From Micromonospora andamanensis (GTDB lineage Bacteria > Actinomycetota > Actinomycetes > Mycobacteriales > Micromonosporaceae): 64,000 nt of DNA. The stretch covers positions 124,001 to 188,000 of the forward strand of contig NZ_BOOZ01000007.1 of the NCBI RefSeq assembly GCF_016863495.1, in the 5' to 3' direction. Made by a program: the position numbers and the translations under genes. Below are positions 42,924 through 51,524 of the stretch, one piece after another (position 1 is the stretch's first letter; the number at the start of each line of letters is the position of its first letter). The notes beneath the pieces were generated by a model. The model was not told where the DNA came from and made no database searches. It worked only from the letters and a program-made list of their open reading frames with translations.

Positions 42924-44759
42924 ATGAGCGCACGCGTACGGGCTCCCGAGCTTCGGGGTCGGGCCTGGTTGAACACCGGCGGGCGAGAGCTGACCCTCGC
43001 CGACCTGCGGGGCAAGATCGTCATAGCGGACTTCTGGACCTTCTGCTGCATCAACTGCCTGCACGTGCTTGACGAGTTGCGTCCCCTTGAGCAGAAGTAC
43101 GCCGATGTCCTCGTGGTGATCGGCGTGCACTCGCCGAAGTTCGAGCACGAGAAGGACCCGGACGCGCTGGCCGCCGCCGTGGAGCGGTACGGCGTACACC
43201 ACCCGGTGCTGGACGACCCAGAGCTGGACATGTGGCAGCAGTACGCGGCCCGGGCCTGGCCGACCCTCGCGGTGATCGACCCGGAGGGGTACGTGGTGGC
43301 CACCATGGCGGGTGAGGGGCATGCCGACGGGCTGGCCCGGCTCGTCGACGACCTGATCGCCACCCACGAGACCAAGGGCACGCTGCACCGGGGAGACGGT
43401 CCGTACGTGCCGGCCGCCGAGCCGGACACCACCCTCCGCTTCCCGGGTAAGGCGGTGGCCCTGCCCGACGGCGGCCTGCTGGTCTCCGACTCGGCGCGGC
43501 ACCGCCTGGTCGAGCTGGGCACCGACGGGGAGACAGTCGTCCGGGCCATCGGCACCGGCGAGCGGGGCCGGACCGACGGCGCCGCCGGGGCCGCGACCTT
43601 CTCCGAGCCGCAGGGGCTGTGTCTGCTTCCGCAGCAGGTGGCCGAGGTCTGCGGCTACGATCTGGTGGTCGCCGACACCGTCAACCACCTGCTGCGGGGC
43701 GTACGGCTGGCCACCGGCGAGGTGCTCACCGTCGCCGGCACCGGGCGGCAGTGGCGGTCGACTGTCGACGACCACGCGCACGACGCCCTCTCGGTCGACC
43801 TCTCCTCGCCCTGGGACCTCGCCTGGTACGACGGCAAGGTCGTCATCGCCATGGCCGGCATCCACCAGCTCTGGTGGTTCGACCCGATCAAGCGCACCGC
43901 CGGCATGTACGCCGGCACCACTGTGGAGGCGCTGCGTGACGGGCCGCTGGATGAGGCGTGGCTGGCCCAGCCGTCCGGGCTCGCCGTCTCCACCGACGGC
44001 CGCCGGCTCTGGGTCGCCGACAGCGAGACCAGCGCCATCCGGTACGTCGAGAACGGCGTCCTGGGTACCGTAGTGGGTCAGGGCCTGTTCGACTTCGGCC
44101 ACGTGGACGGCCCGGCGGCGCAGGCCCTGCTCCAGCATCCGCTCGGCGTCTGCGCCCTGCCCGACGGCTCGGTCCTGATCGCCGACACGTACAACGGCGC
44201 GGTCCGCCGGTACGACCCTGCCAGCGATCGAGTGGCCACCGTCGCCACCGGTCTGGCCGAGCCGAGTGACCTGGTGCTCACCGCCGACGGCGCGGTGCTG
44301 GTGGTGGAGTCGGCGGCGCACCGGGTCACCCGGCTGGCGCCGGGTGCGCTCTCGGCGGCCGGTGCGGAAACCGTCGACGGTCCCCGGCACCGTACCGAGC
44401 GCAAGCCGATGGACCTGGCCTCGGGCGAGGTCGTGCTGGATGTCGTCTTCACCCCGGCCCCCGGGCAGAAGCTGGACGACACCTTCGGACCGTCCACCCG
44501 GCTCGTCGTCTCGGCGTCGCCGCCGGAGCTGCTGGTCGAGGGTGCGGGCACCGGTACGGAGCTGACCCGCCGCCTGGTGATCGACGCTTCGGTACCCGAC
44601 GGGGTGCTTCAGGTGACCGCGCAGGCAGCGACCTGTGACGCCGATGTGGAACACGCGGCCTGCCACCTGACCCGGCAGGACTGGGGCGTACCGGTGCGGG
44701 TGGTCGACGGCGGTGCCGGCCGACTGCCGTTGGTCCTGCGGGGCATGGACGCCGGCTGA
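42924..44759 (+). CDS. thioredoxin-like / NHL-repeat protein (NHLRC2-like)
   Basis: A 611-residue cytoplasmic protein. Residues 1-150 form a thioredoxin-like domain with WTFCCINCLHVLDEL, where CxxC is CINC and an additional Cys precedes it. Residues 160-480 are NHL beta-propeller repeats (LPDGGLLVSDSARHRLVEL, ADTVNHLLRGVRL, VADSETSAIRYVENG, LIADTYNGAVRRYDP). A C-terminal beta domain follows. The architecture equals human NHLRC2 and many bacterial homologues; the redox partner is unknown. No signal peptide, so it is intracellular. Confidence 0.9.
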   Translation: MSARVRAPELRGRAWLNTGGRELTLADLRGKIVIADFWTFCCINCLHVLDELRPLEQKYADVLVVIGVHSPKFEHEKDPDALAAAVERYGVHHPVLDDPELDMWQQYAARAWPTLAVIDPEGYVVATMAGEGHADGLARLVDDLIATHETKGTLHRGDGPYVPAAEPDTTLRFPGKAVALPDGGLLVSDSARHRLVELGTDGETVVRAIGTGERGRTDGAAGAATFSEPQGLCLLPQQVAEVCGYDLVVADTVNHLLRGVRLATGEVLTVAGTGRQWRSTVDDHAHDALSVDLSSPWDLAWYDGKVVIAMAGIHQLWWFDPIKRTAGMYAGTTVEALRDGPLDEAWLAQPSGLAVSTDGRRLWVADSETSAIRYVENGVLGTVVGQGLFDFGHVDGPAAQALLQHPLGVCALPDGSVLIADTYNGAVRRYDPASDRVATVATGLAEPSDLVLTADGAVLVVESAAHRVTRLAPGALSAAGAETVDGPRHRTERKPMDLASGEVVLDVVFTPAPGQKLDDTFGPSTRLVVSASPPELLVEGAGTGTELTRRLVIDASVPDGVLQVTAQAATCDADVEHAACHLTRQDWGVPVRVVDGGAGRLPLVLRGMDAG

Positions 44760-44769
44760 GGTCGCGGGT

Positions 44770-45519
44770 TCAGCTGAACGGGGTGGGGGTGACCCCGGCG
44801 TCGACGAGGGCGGCGCGGACGAGTTCCGCGGCGGCCACCGCGCCGGGGCTGTCGCCGTGCAGGCACACCGACTCCACGGTGCACGGGACCGTCGTGCCGT
44901 CGACTGTCACCACGACCCGTTCGGTGGCCATCCGCACCGCCCGGCGGGCCACCTCCTGCGGGTCGGTGACCAAGGCGTCAGGCGAGCTGCGTGGTACCAG
45001 ACGCCCGTTGGGCAGGTAGTTCCGGTCGGCGAACCCCTCGGCGACCACCCGGATGCCGGCGCCCTGCGCGAGCTGGGCCAGCACCGACCCGGGTGGGCAG
45101 AGGACCGGCAGCTCCGCGTCATAGTCCTCGAGCGCGGCCAGCAGGGCCGCTGCCGGCATCTCCTCGCTGGCCGCCGCGTGGTAGAGCGCTCCGTGCGGCT
45201 TGAGGTAGCGGACCCGGGTGCGGTACGCCCGGCAGAACGCGTTGAGCGCGCCGAGCTGGTAGAGCACCTCGTCGCGCAGGTCCGCGAACTCGTACTCGAT
45301 GTGCCGTCGGCCGAAGCCGGCGAGGTCCCGGTATCCGACCTGGGCTCCAACGGCGACTCCCCGCTCCGCGGCGGCGGCGCAGACCCGGCGCATCGTGGCC
45401 GGGTCCCCGGCGTGGAAGCCGCAGGCGACGTTGGCGGAGGTGACCAGGTTCAGCAGGGCCTGGTCGTCGCCGAGACGCCAGATGCCGAAACCCTCGCCGA
45501 GGTCAGCGTTGAGGTCCAT
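44770..45519 (-). CDS. pxpA: 5-oxoprolinase subunit A (LamB/YcsF family)
   Basis: A 249-residue subunit of the three-protein 5-oxoprolinase that opens 5-oxoproline to glutamate using ATP. It begins MDLNADLGEGFGIW, with TSANVACGFHAGDPATM, GAQVGYRDLAGFGRR, KPHGALYH and EGFADRNYLPNGRLVPRS, all diagnostic. It is the last gene of pxpB-pxpC-pxpA and overlaps pxpC by 17 bp. Confidence 0.95.
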   Translation of the reverse strand: MDLNADLGEGFGIWRLGDDQALLNLVTSANVACGFHAGDPATMRRVCAAAAERGVAVGAQVGYRDLAGFGRRHIEYEFADLRDEVLYQLGALNAFCRAYRTRVRYLKPHGALYHAAASEEMPAAALLAALEDYDAELPVLCPPGSVLAQLAQGAGIRVVAEGFADRNYLPNGRLVPRSSPDALVTDPQEVARRAVRMATERVVVTVDGTTVPCTVESVCLHGDSPGAVAAAELVRAALVDAGVTPTPFS

Positions 45520-46360
45520 GAAACCTCACCGTAGTGCCTGGACGGGCCTGCGCGAGTGGGGTCACGTCGTCCACCACCGCGATGACCGGGTATCCGCCGG
45601 TGGTGGGATGGTCGGCGAGGAAGACGAGTGGTTGACCGTCGGCCGGCACCTGGACCGCGCCGAGGACGAGTCCCTCGCTCGGCAGTTCCCCGGCCACCGC
45701 GCGGGGGAGCGGCGCGCCGCTCAGTCGCGCGCCGACCCGGTTGCTCAGCGGACTCACCTGGTACGCCGTGCCGAGCAACAGGTCCACTGCCGCCGGGGTG
45801 AACCAGTCGTGCCGGGGGCCCAACCGCACGGTCAGCCGCAGGTCCGTCGGGAGCGGCCCGGGCACTGTGACGTCGACCGGGGCGGGCGGGCCGGTGGGGG
45901 TGCCGAGTGGCAGCAGGTCGCCGTCGCGCAGCGGGGCCGGCCCGATCCCGGCGAGGGTGTCGGTGGAGCGGCTGCCCAGCACCTGTGGGACGGCTATCCC
46001 ACCGGCCACCGCGAGCCAGCAGCGCAGGCCCCGTCGGGCGGGACCGATGCGGAGCACCGCCCCGCCCGGTACGGCCAGCGGACGGCCGGTGTCGCCGGGG
46101 CGGTGACCGATCCGCACGTCGGCCTCGGCGCCCACCACTGCGACGGTTGTGGCCCGGGTGGGGCGCAGCTCGCAGCCGGTCAGGGTGATCTCCAGGCCGG
46201 CCGCGGGTTCCACGTTGCCGACCAGGCGGTTGGCCAGTCGCAGCGCCGCCGGGTCGAGTGCACCGGAACGGGGTACGCCGAGGTGCGCCCAGCCGGGTCG
46301 GCCGAGGTCCTGCACGGTGGTAAGCGCTCCGGCCCGGAGCACCTCGACGGTGCCGCTCAC
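45503..46360 (-). CDS. pxpC: 5-oxoprolinase subunit C (KipA-like)
   Basis: A 285-residue subunit of the biotin-dependent carboxyltransferase/KipA-like fold. Starts MSGTVEVLRAGALTTVQDLGRPGWAHLGV, with GALDPAALRLANRLVGN, RVGARLSG, GELPSEGLVLGAVQVPADGQPLVFLADHPTTGGYPVIAVV. It works with PxpA and PxpB in 5-oxoproline ATPase. Overlaps pxpB by 4 bp and pxpA by 17 bp. Confidence 0.93.
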   Translation of the reverse strand: MSGTVEVLRAGALTTVQDLGRPGWAHLGVPRSGALDPAALRLANRLVGNVEPAAGLEITLTGCELRPTRATTVAVVGAEADVRIGHRPGDTGRPLAVPGGAVLRIGPARRGLRCWLAVAGGIAVPQVLGSRSTDTLAGIGPAPLRDGDLLPLGTPTGPPAPVDVTVPGPLPTDLRLTVRLGPRHDWFTPAAVDLLLGTAYQVSPLSNRVGARLSGAPLPRAVAGELPSEGLVLGAVQVPADGQPLVFLADHPTTGGYPVIAVVDDVTPLAQARPGTTVRFHGPQR

Positions 46361-47049
46361 CGGTCCACCAGCCGGACCCGGGTGCCGGGGCTGAGCAGGG
46401 CCGGTGGGTCAGCCGTCGTGTCGAACAGGGTCAGTTCGGTCCGTCCGACCAGCAGCCAGCCGCCGGGGGACGCGGTGGGGTAGATCCCGGCGTACCGGCC
46501 GGCCAGGGCGACCGACCCGGCCGGCACCCGGGTACGGGGCGTGGCCAGCCGGGGCACTGCCAGCTCGGCGGGCAGCCCGGTGAGGTACCCGAAGCCGGGC
46601 GCGAAGCCGCAGAACGCGACCTGGAACTCGGTGTGGCGCAGGCGCCGCACGACGCCCGGCACGTCGGTGCGCCAGCGGTCGGCCACCCGGGGGAGGTCGT
46701 CCCCGTTGTAGGTCACGGGTATCTCGACGAGGCGGCCGGGTGTGGCGGTGGGCTCGGCGGCGACGGTGTCGGCGGGGAGTGCGGTGGCCGTCCAGGTGGC
46801 GATCCGGGCGGCGGTGGCCGGCGGATCGGGCACGCCGTCGAGCAGCACTGTGGCGGCGGCGGGGACGATCTCGACGGCGGACAGTTCACCCAACTCGCGA
46901 CGCCGCCACAGCTCCGCCCGCCAGGCTTCGACATCGGCGGCCACGTCGGTTTCCCGCCGGGACGGGCCAGCGGGATCGGTGGCCTCCGCAGGGGCGAGGT
47001 CGAGCAGGAGAGCGTGCCTGCCGACCGGTCTGATCCGCATGTCCGCCAT
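46357..47049 (-). CDS. pxpB: 5-oxoprolinase subunit B (KipI-like)
   Basis: A 230-residue subunit. The KipI/AHS1 core carries EIPVTYNGDDLPRVA, FQVAFCGFAPGFGYLTGLP, PRTRVPAGSVALAGRYAGIYPTASPGGW. First gene of the operon. ATG at 47049 or 47040 (MRIRPVG). The N-terminal half is longer and more divergent than the core. Confidence 0.92.
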   Translation of the reverse strand: MADMRIRPVGRHALLLDLAPAEATDPAGPSRRETDVAADVEAWRAELWRRRELGELSAVEIVPAAATVLLDGVPDPPATAARIATWTATALPADTVAAEPTATPGRLVEIPVTYNGDDLPRVADRWRTDVPGVVRRLRHTEFQVAFCGFAPGFGYLTGLPAELAVPRLATPRTRVPAGSVALAGRYAGIYPTASPGGWLLVGRTELTLFDTTADPPALLSPGTRVRLVDR

Positions 47050-47119
47050 CCTCCCGGAACTGCTGACGCCTGCGCGTCGTCCGCTCGTCGGAGAGCGTGA
47101 CCAGTTGCACTACCCGAAA

Positions 47120-47142
47120 GTAACCTACGCTGCCGTAACCTA
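47120..47142 (+). promoter_or_regulatory. direct repeat GTAACCTA upstream of hemolysin III gene
   Basis: GTAACCTA at 47120-47127 and 47135-47142 (15-bp period), ending 5 bp before the GTG start; AAGGA overlaps the second copy. Could be a regulator site; the -10 may overlap it. Confidence 0.4.
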
Positions 47143-47147
47143 AGGAC

Positions 47148-47825
47148 GTGACCACCTCAGCACGCCCCCGGCTCAAGCCGGTCGACATCGGGAAACCCCG
47201 GATGCGCGGCTGGCTGCACACGTACGCGTTCTTCGTCGCCCTGGTCTGCGGCATCGTGCTCTGCTCGATAGCCGCCACCCGTCCGGGCTGGACCCCCCTG
47301 GTCAGCTCCGCCGTCTACAGCTTCACCGTCTGCGGTCTCTTCGGCACCAGCGCGCTGTACCACCGTCGGGTCTGGTCAACGCGCGGCTACGCGGTCATGC
47401 GCCGGATGGACCACTCGATGATCTTCCTGTTCATCGCTGGCACGTACACACCGTTCTGCCTGCTGTTGCTGGAGGCCCGGGCCGCCATCATGATGCTGTC
47501 GATCGTCTGGGGCGGGGCCCTGGGCGGCGTGGCGCTCAAACTGATCTGGCCGCACGCCAACCGTTGGATCTCCGCGCCGCTGTACCTCGCGCTGGGCTGG
47601 GTGTCCGTGGCGATGCTGCCCGACATCCTCCACCAGGGTGGAGTCACGGCCCTGGTGCTGCTCGCCGTGGGCGGCGGGATCTACACCGTGGGCGCGGTCT
47701 TCTACGCGTTGCGCCGCCCCAACCCGTGGCCCACCGTCTTCGGCCACCACGAGTTCTTCCACGCCTGCACGCTTGTCGCCGCGATCTGCCACCACATCGC
47801 CATCTACTTTGCACTTTTCGCCTGA
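47148..47825 (+). CDS. hemolysin III / PAQR family membrane protein
   Basis: A 225-residue seven-segment membrane protein of the YqfA/hemolysin III (PAQR) family. Signature residues are FGTSALYHRRVW (Ser/His), RRMDHSMIFLFIAGTYTP (Asp-His) and FGHHEFFHACTLVAAICHH, the zinc-binding His cluster. Family members are hydrolase-like or receptor-like; the bacterial role is unknown and hemolysin activity should not be assumed. The start is GTG. Confidence 0.92.
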   Translation: MTTSARPRLKPVDIGKPRMRGWLHTYAFFVALVCGIVLCSIAATRPGWTPLVSSAVYSFTVCGLFGTSALYHRRVWSTRGYAVMRRMDHSMIFLFIAGTYTPFCLLLLEARAAIMMLSIVWGGALGGVALKLIWPHANRWISAPLYLALGWVSVAMLPDILHQGGVTALVLLAVGGGIYTVGAVFYALRRPNPWPTVFGHHEFFHACTLVAAICHHIAIYFALFA

Positions 47826-47840
47826 CCCTGTACGACGACA

Positions 47841-47876
47841 GTGGGGGTGGTGAGCCTCGTCGCTCACCACCCCCAC
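47841..47876. terminator. bidirectional hairpin terminator
   Basis: Perfect 15-bp stem (47841-47855 with 47862-47876), 6-nt loop, between convergent hemolysin III and DUF6458 genes. Confidence 0.85.
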
Positions 47877-47887
47877 CGGGATCAGGG

Positions 47888-48175
47888 TCAGATCGTGGGG
47901 CCGGGCCGGCGCACCTCGCGGTACTCCTGGACCACCCGGTCCTGCTGGACCGGCACGGCGTGTTCGGCCACCACCCGCTCCTCGCGCACCGGTGCTGCGA
48001 CGACGGTACGCCGGCGCGAGTTCCAGAAGTAGAGGGTCACGATCAGCCCGGCGACACCGGCGAGCATCAGCACCCAGCCGACGACGCTAAGGTTGAGCCA
48101 GCCCAGGTCCGCCTCCACGGCGAACGCGAAGATCGCACCCAGCGCGATCAGGAAAATACTGCCACCGATGCCCAT
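47888..48175 (-). CDS. DUF6458-type two-segment membrane protein
   Basis: A 95-residue protein with two membrane helices (GGSIFLIALGAIFAFAVEADL and VVGWVLMLAGVAGLIVTLYFW) followed by a 40-residue charged tail (VREERVVAEHAVPVQQDRVV). The MGIGxxIFLIALGAI start and WLNLSVVGWVLM motif match DUF6458 as I recall it. A paralogue lies at 49025. Function unknown. Confidence 0.85.
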   Translation of the reverse strand: MGIGGSIFLIALGAIFAFAVEADLGWLNLSVVGWVLMLAGVAGLIVTLYFWNSRRRTVVAAPVREERVVAEHAVPVQQDRVVQEYREVRRPGPTI

Positions 48176-48292
48176 CTCGTCGTCTCCTTGGCTATCGAAG
48201 CTGGCATTCCACTCCGCCGCGGCCACGGATGAGGTTGCGGCACCGACCGACTTACCCCGGCAGGGAGATCGCCAATCGGGCAAGCTGGAGAC

Positions 48293-48832
48293 ATGACGGA
48301 CAGCCCGCACCACGAGCGGACACTTGTGCTGCTGCGACATGCCAAGGCCGAACAGCCCACCTCGGACCGTCCGGACGTCGAACGCCCACTGGCCACCCGC
48401 GGTCGTGCCGACGCGGCGGCGGCAGGGGCATGGCTGGCCCGGCACGGGCTGCTGCCGGACGTGGTGCTCTGCTCGGCGGCGGTACGCACCAGACAGACGT
48501 GGCACGCCGTGCAGTTGGGGATCACCGGTTCACCACCGGAGAGTGGCCCCGCAGGTCCGGCTCCGGCGGTCAGCTACGAACCGGACGCCTACGAGGCTCA
48601 TCCCGAGGACCTGCTGCACCTGATCCGGCAGGTGCAGCCGACCACGGCGACGGTCCTGCTGATCGCCCACAACCCCGGCATCTCGCTGCTGTCCGAACTA
48701 CTCGATCCGGTCCGGGCGGACCCGGAAGGACTGCGTACCGGCGGTCTGGTGGTGCACCGGACGGCCGCGCCGTGGGCCGAACTGGGCCGCGGTACGGCCG
48801 GGATAGCGACCCGGCACACCGCACGCGGTTAG
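48293..48832 (+). CDS. SixA-like histidine phosphatase
   Basis: A 179-residue member of the histidine phosphatase superfamily, short SixA type. Catalytic RHG is replaced by RHAKAE, typical of SixA; second catalytic His in LLIAHNPGISLL. Likely removes phosphate from phosphohistidine or a small phosphoester in the cytoplasm. The stop codon lies inside the left end of the nested inverted-repeat element that follows. Confidence 0.9.
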   Translation: MTDSPHHERTLVLLRHAKAEQPTSDRPDVERPLATRGRADAAAAGAWLARHGLLPDVVLCSAAVRTRQTWHAVQLGITGSPPESGPAGPAPAVSYEPDAYEAHPEDLLHLIRQVQPTTATVLLIAHNPGISLLSELLDPVRADPEGLRTGGLVVHRTAAPWAELGRGTAGIATRHTARG

Positions 48833-48996
48833 GCCCTGTGTCGAAGTCCTCGGTCGAGCCGAGGCGGAGTCCAGGCGGCGGTCCGGCAAGGCGGGGATTG
48901 GTCCGGATACCGGTGTTGTATCCGGACCAATCCCTAACGCGGCCGGTCGTCGCCTGGGCCCGCCGCAGGCCGGCCAGGGACTTCGACACAGGGCCT
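48831..48996. repeat. 166-bp nested inverted-repeat element
   Basis: Outer arms 48831-48849 and 48978-48996 are perfect 19-bp inverted repeats (AGGCCCTGTGTCGAAGTCC). Inside, CCAGGCG/CGCCTGG (48871-48877, 48951-48957) and a perfect 17-bp hairpin (48894-48910 with 48918-48934) nest. It lies between convergent genes and overlaps the SixA-like stop codon. A shorter relative is at 13833-13896. It may be a MITE/REP-like element that also acts as a terminator. Confidence 0.85.
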
Positions 48997-49024
48997 ATAC
49001 CGGCGTGCGGTGTGGGCGCTTCGC

Positions 49025-49294
49025 TCAGCTCGGTGGCGCGGTCGGCGGCGGTGGATCGGGGGGTGGCGGCATCATCGCGGTCGGGTGCGAGAGCCGGTTC
49101 TCCTCCACGATCAGGGTCCGGGCCCGCTTCCGGCGGTCCTGCCAGAACCAGAGCGTGGTGAGCAGCACGGCCAGCCCGGCCAGGATGAAGACCCAACCGA
49201 CCGCCCGCAAGTCGATCCACCACACGTTGGCCCGGATGGCGAAGGTCAGGATCGCGCCGATCGCGATCAGGAAGATCCCACTACCAATGCCCAT
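49025..49294 (-). CDS. DUF6458-type two-segment membrane protein, second copy
   Basis: An 89-residue protein paralogous to the one at 47888: MGIGSGIFLIAIGAILTFAI, then VGWVFILAGLAVLLTTLWFW, and a basic tail ending in a Pro-rich PPPPDPPPP. Function unknown. The two copies flank the SixA-like gene, suggesting a local duplication. Confidence 0.85.
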   Translation of the reverse strand: MGIGSGIFLIAIGAILTFAIRANVWWIDLRAVGWVFILAGLAVLLTTLWFWQDRRKRARTLIVEENRLSHPTAMMPPPPDPPPPTAPPS

Positions 49295-49406
49295 GTGCGC
49301 GGCACTCCCCCGTGCGGTTGCTCTGGGCGTACTCGGACTGGTCCGCACCGCATACCCACCCACCCCCCACTTACCCCACCCACCCCCGCACCCCCCACAG
49401 ACAGGT

Positions 49407-49466
49407 GTTGATCATGAGGTTAGCGGCGATGTTGATCTCTTAACCGCCGCTAACCTCATGATCAAC
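49407..49466. repeat. perfect 22-bp GTTGATCATGAG hairpin
   Basis: 49407-49428 and 49445-49466 are exact reverse complements; spacer 16 bp. A related element is at 54121. It lies between the DUF6458 gene and the FadE-type gene, within G/T- and C/A-rich low-complexity flanks. Confidence 0.9.
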
Positions 49467-49500
49467 GAGGCGGGGTGGGGGGTGGGGGTGGGGGTGGGGT

Positions 49501-51357
49501 TTAGAAGGCCTCTTCTGGGAGGTCCATGATGTCCAGGTCGGTGCCTTCGATGATGCGGCGGTCGGCGCCGATGCGGGGCAGCACCTCGCGGGCGAAGAAC
49601 CGGGCAGCGGCCACCTTTCCGGTGTAGAACGCCTTGTCCGTCGCCGTCACCTCACCGGCGAGCGCCTTCAGCGCCACGTCGGCCTGCTTCTGCAGCAGCC
49701 AGCCGACGACCAGGTCGCCGAGCGCCAGCAGGAACCGCCGGCTGCCGAGCCCGACCTTGTACAGCGCCCGGGTGTCCCCACCCTGCGCCTCACCCAACCA
49801 GCCGGTCATCACGCCGAGGATGTTCTGGATCTCGGCAAGCGCCTTGCCGAGCGCCTGACGCTCCTCCTTGAGCTGGCCGTTGCCCGCCTCGGTGGCGATG
49901 AACTCCTGGATCTCGCCGGCCACGGCCATCAGTGCCTTGCCGTTGTCGCGGACGATCTTCCGGAAGATCAGGTCGAGGCTCTGGATCGCGGTGGTGCCCT
50001 CGTACAGCGTGTCGATCTTGGCGTCCCGGACGTACTGCTCCAGCGGGTAGTCCTGGAGGAAGCCGGAGCCACCGAAGATCTGCAACGACTCGTGCCCGAG
50101 CAGCTCGTACGCCCGCTCCGAGCCGACGCCCTTCACCAGCGGCAGCAGCAGATCGTTCACCCGCTTGGCCAGCTTGATGGCCTTCTCGTCACCGGCCGCC
50201 TCGGCGATGGCGACCTTGTCCTGCCAGCTGGCGGTGTAGCAGACCAGCGCCCGCAGGCCCTCGGCGTACGACTTCTGGAGCAGCAGCGAACGCCGGACGT
50301 CCGGGTGGTGGGTGATGGTGACCCGCGGGGCGGTCTTGTCGGTCGACTGGACCAGGTCGGCGCCCTGCACCCGGTTCTTGGCGTACTCCAGCGCGTTGAG
50401 GTAGCCGGTGGACAGGGTGGCGATGGCCTTGGTACCGACAAGCATCCGGGCATACTCAATGATCATGAACATCTGGCGGATGCCGTCGTGCTTGTCGCCC
50501 ATCAGCCAACCCCTGGCCGGTACGCCGTGCTCGCCGAAGGTCAGCTCGCAGGTGTTGGAGACCTTGAGGCCCATCTTGTGCTCGACGTTTGTGGCGTACA
50601 CGCCGTTGCGCTCGCCCAGTTCGCCGGTGGTCTCGTCGAAGTGGTACTTCGGGACGACGAACAGCGACAGGCCCTTGGTGCCGGGGCCACCCACACCCTC
50701 CACACCGACCGGACGGGCCAGGACGTAGTGGACGATGTTGTCGCTCAGGTCGTGCTCACCGGAGGTGATGAAACGCTTGACGCCCTCGATGTGCCACGAG
50801 CCGTCCGGCTGGGGGATGGCACGGGCCCGGCCGGCGCCCACGTCCGAGCCGGCGTCCGGCTCGGTGAGCACCATTGTGGAGCCCCACTGCTTGTCGATGA
50901 AGAGCTTGGCCCACTTCTTCTGCTGCTCGGTGCCCTCGACGTGCAGCACGTGCGCGAAGGAGGGGCCGGAGGCGTACATCCAGATCGGCGCGTTCGAGCC
51001 GAGCACCAGCTCGGCGAGCGCCCACCACAGCGCCCGGGGGGCGTTGGTGCCGTCCAGGTCCGACGGCAGGTCCAGGCGCCAGAACTCGGACTCCATGAAG
51101 GCCCGGTACGACTTCTTGAACGACTCCGGCAGCGGCGCGGCGTGCGTGGTCGGGTCGAAGACCGGCGGGTTGCGGTCGCTGTCCTGGTAACTGGCGGCCA
51201 GGTCCTGCCGAGCCAGCCGGTCGACCTCGGCGAGGAAGCTCCGCGCGGTGTCGACGTCGAGGTCGGAGTACGGCTCCTGGCCGAACGCCCGGTCCGCTCC
51301 GAACACCTCGAACAGGTTGAATTCGAGGTCCCGAAGGTTGCTCTTGTAGTGGGTCAT
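49501..51357 (-). CDS. acyl-CoA dehydrogenase, FadE5-like long type
   Basis: A 618-residue flavoprotein that introduces the alpha-beta double bond into acyl-CoAs. The N-terminal extension [18 protein letters not shown] and length match the ~610-residue FadE5-like class. Signatures include [52 protein letters not shown], and [35 protein letters not shown] (catalytic Glu in YEGTTA). FadE5 in mycobacteria acts on a broad range of chain lengths. A palindrome upstream suggests TetR-type control. Confidence 0.93.
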   Translation of the reverse strand: MTHYKSNLRDLEFNLFEVFGADRAFGQEPYSDLDVDTARSFLAEVDRLARQDLAASYQDSDRNPPVFDPTTHAAPLPESFKKSYRAFMESEFWRLDLPSDLDGTNAPRALWWALAELVLGSNAPIWMYASGPSFAHVLHVEGTEQQKKWAKLFIDKQWGSTMVLTEPDAGSDVGAGRARAIPQPDGSWHIEGVKRFITSGEHDLSDNIVHYVLARPVGVEGVGGPGTKGLSLFVVPKYHFDETTGELGERNGVYATNVEHKMGLKVSNTCELTFGEHGVPARGWLMGDKHDGIRQMFMIIEYARMLVGTKAIATLSTGYLNALEYAKNRVQGADLVQSTDKTAPRVTITHHPDVRRSLLLQKSYAEGLRALVCYTASWQDKVAIAEAAGDEKAIKLAKRVNDLLLPLVKGVGSERAYELLGHESLQIFGGSGFLQDYPLEQYVRDAKIDTLYEGTTAIQSLDLIFRKIVRDNGKALMAVAGEIQEFIATEAGNGQLKEERQALGKALAEIQNILGVMTGWLGEAQGGDTRALYKVGLGSRRFLLALGDLVVGWLLQKQADVALKALAGEVTATDKAFYTGKVAAARFFAREVLPRIGADRRIIEGTDLDIMDLPEEAF

Positions 51358-51383
51358 GTCGCTGGCCCCGCTTCCGGACAGGT

Positions 51384-51399
51384 GTTACCGATCAGTAAC
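51384..51399. promoter_or_regulatory. 16-bp palindromic operator upstream of FadE-type gene
   Basis: GTTACCGATCAGTAAC, a near-perfect palindrome (GTTAC-YGATCR-GTAAC), 27 bp upstream of the start. The style fits TetR-family fatty-acid regulators. Confidence 0.6.
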
Positions 51400-51524
51400 C
51401 CCGACTCTATTACTCGCGGGTAGGCAGCGACAACCCGGTTCCGACAGTGACAGGCATTACACACCTGCCGTTCAGGTTCCCGCCACCCCGTGACCGCCGG
51501 TCCCGACCCGCCACGCAGGGCCTT

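Noticed and set aside
42183..44666. 827-codon open frame antisense to the thioredoxin-NHL gene
   Set aside because: Antisense shadow; spans the end of one real gene, a terminator and most of another.
47148..47825. Virulence hemolysin
   Set aside because: Hemolysin III is a historical family name; the protein is a PAQR-type membrane protein.
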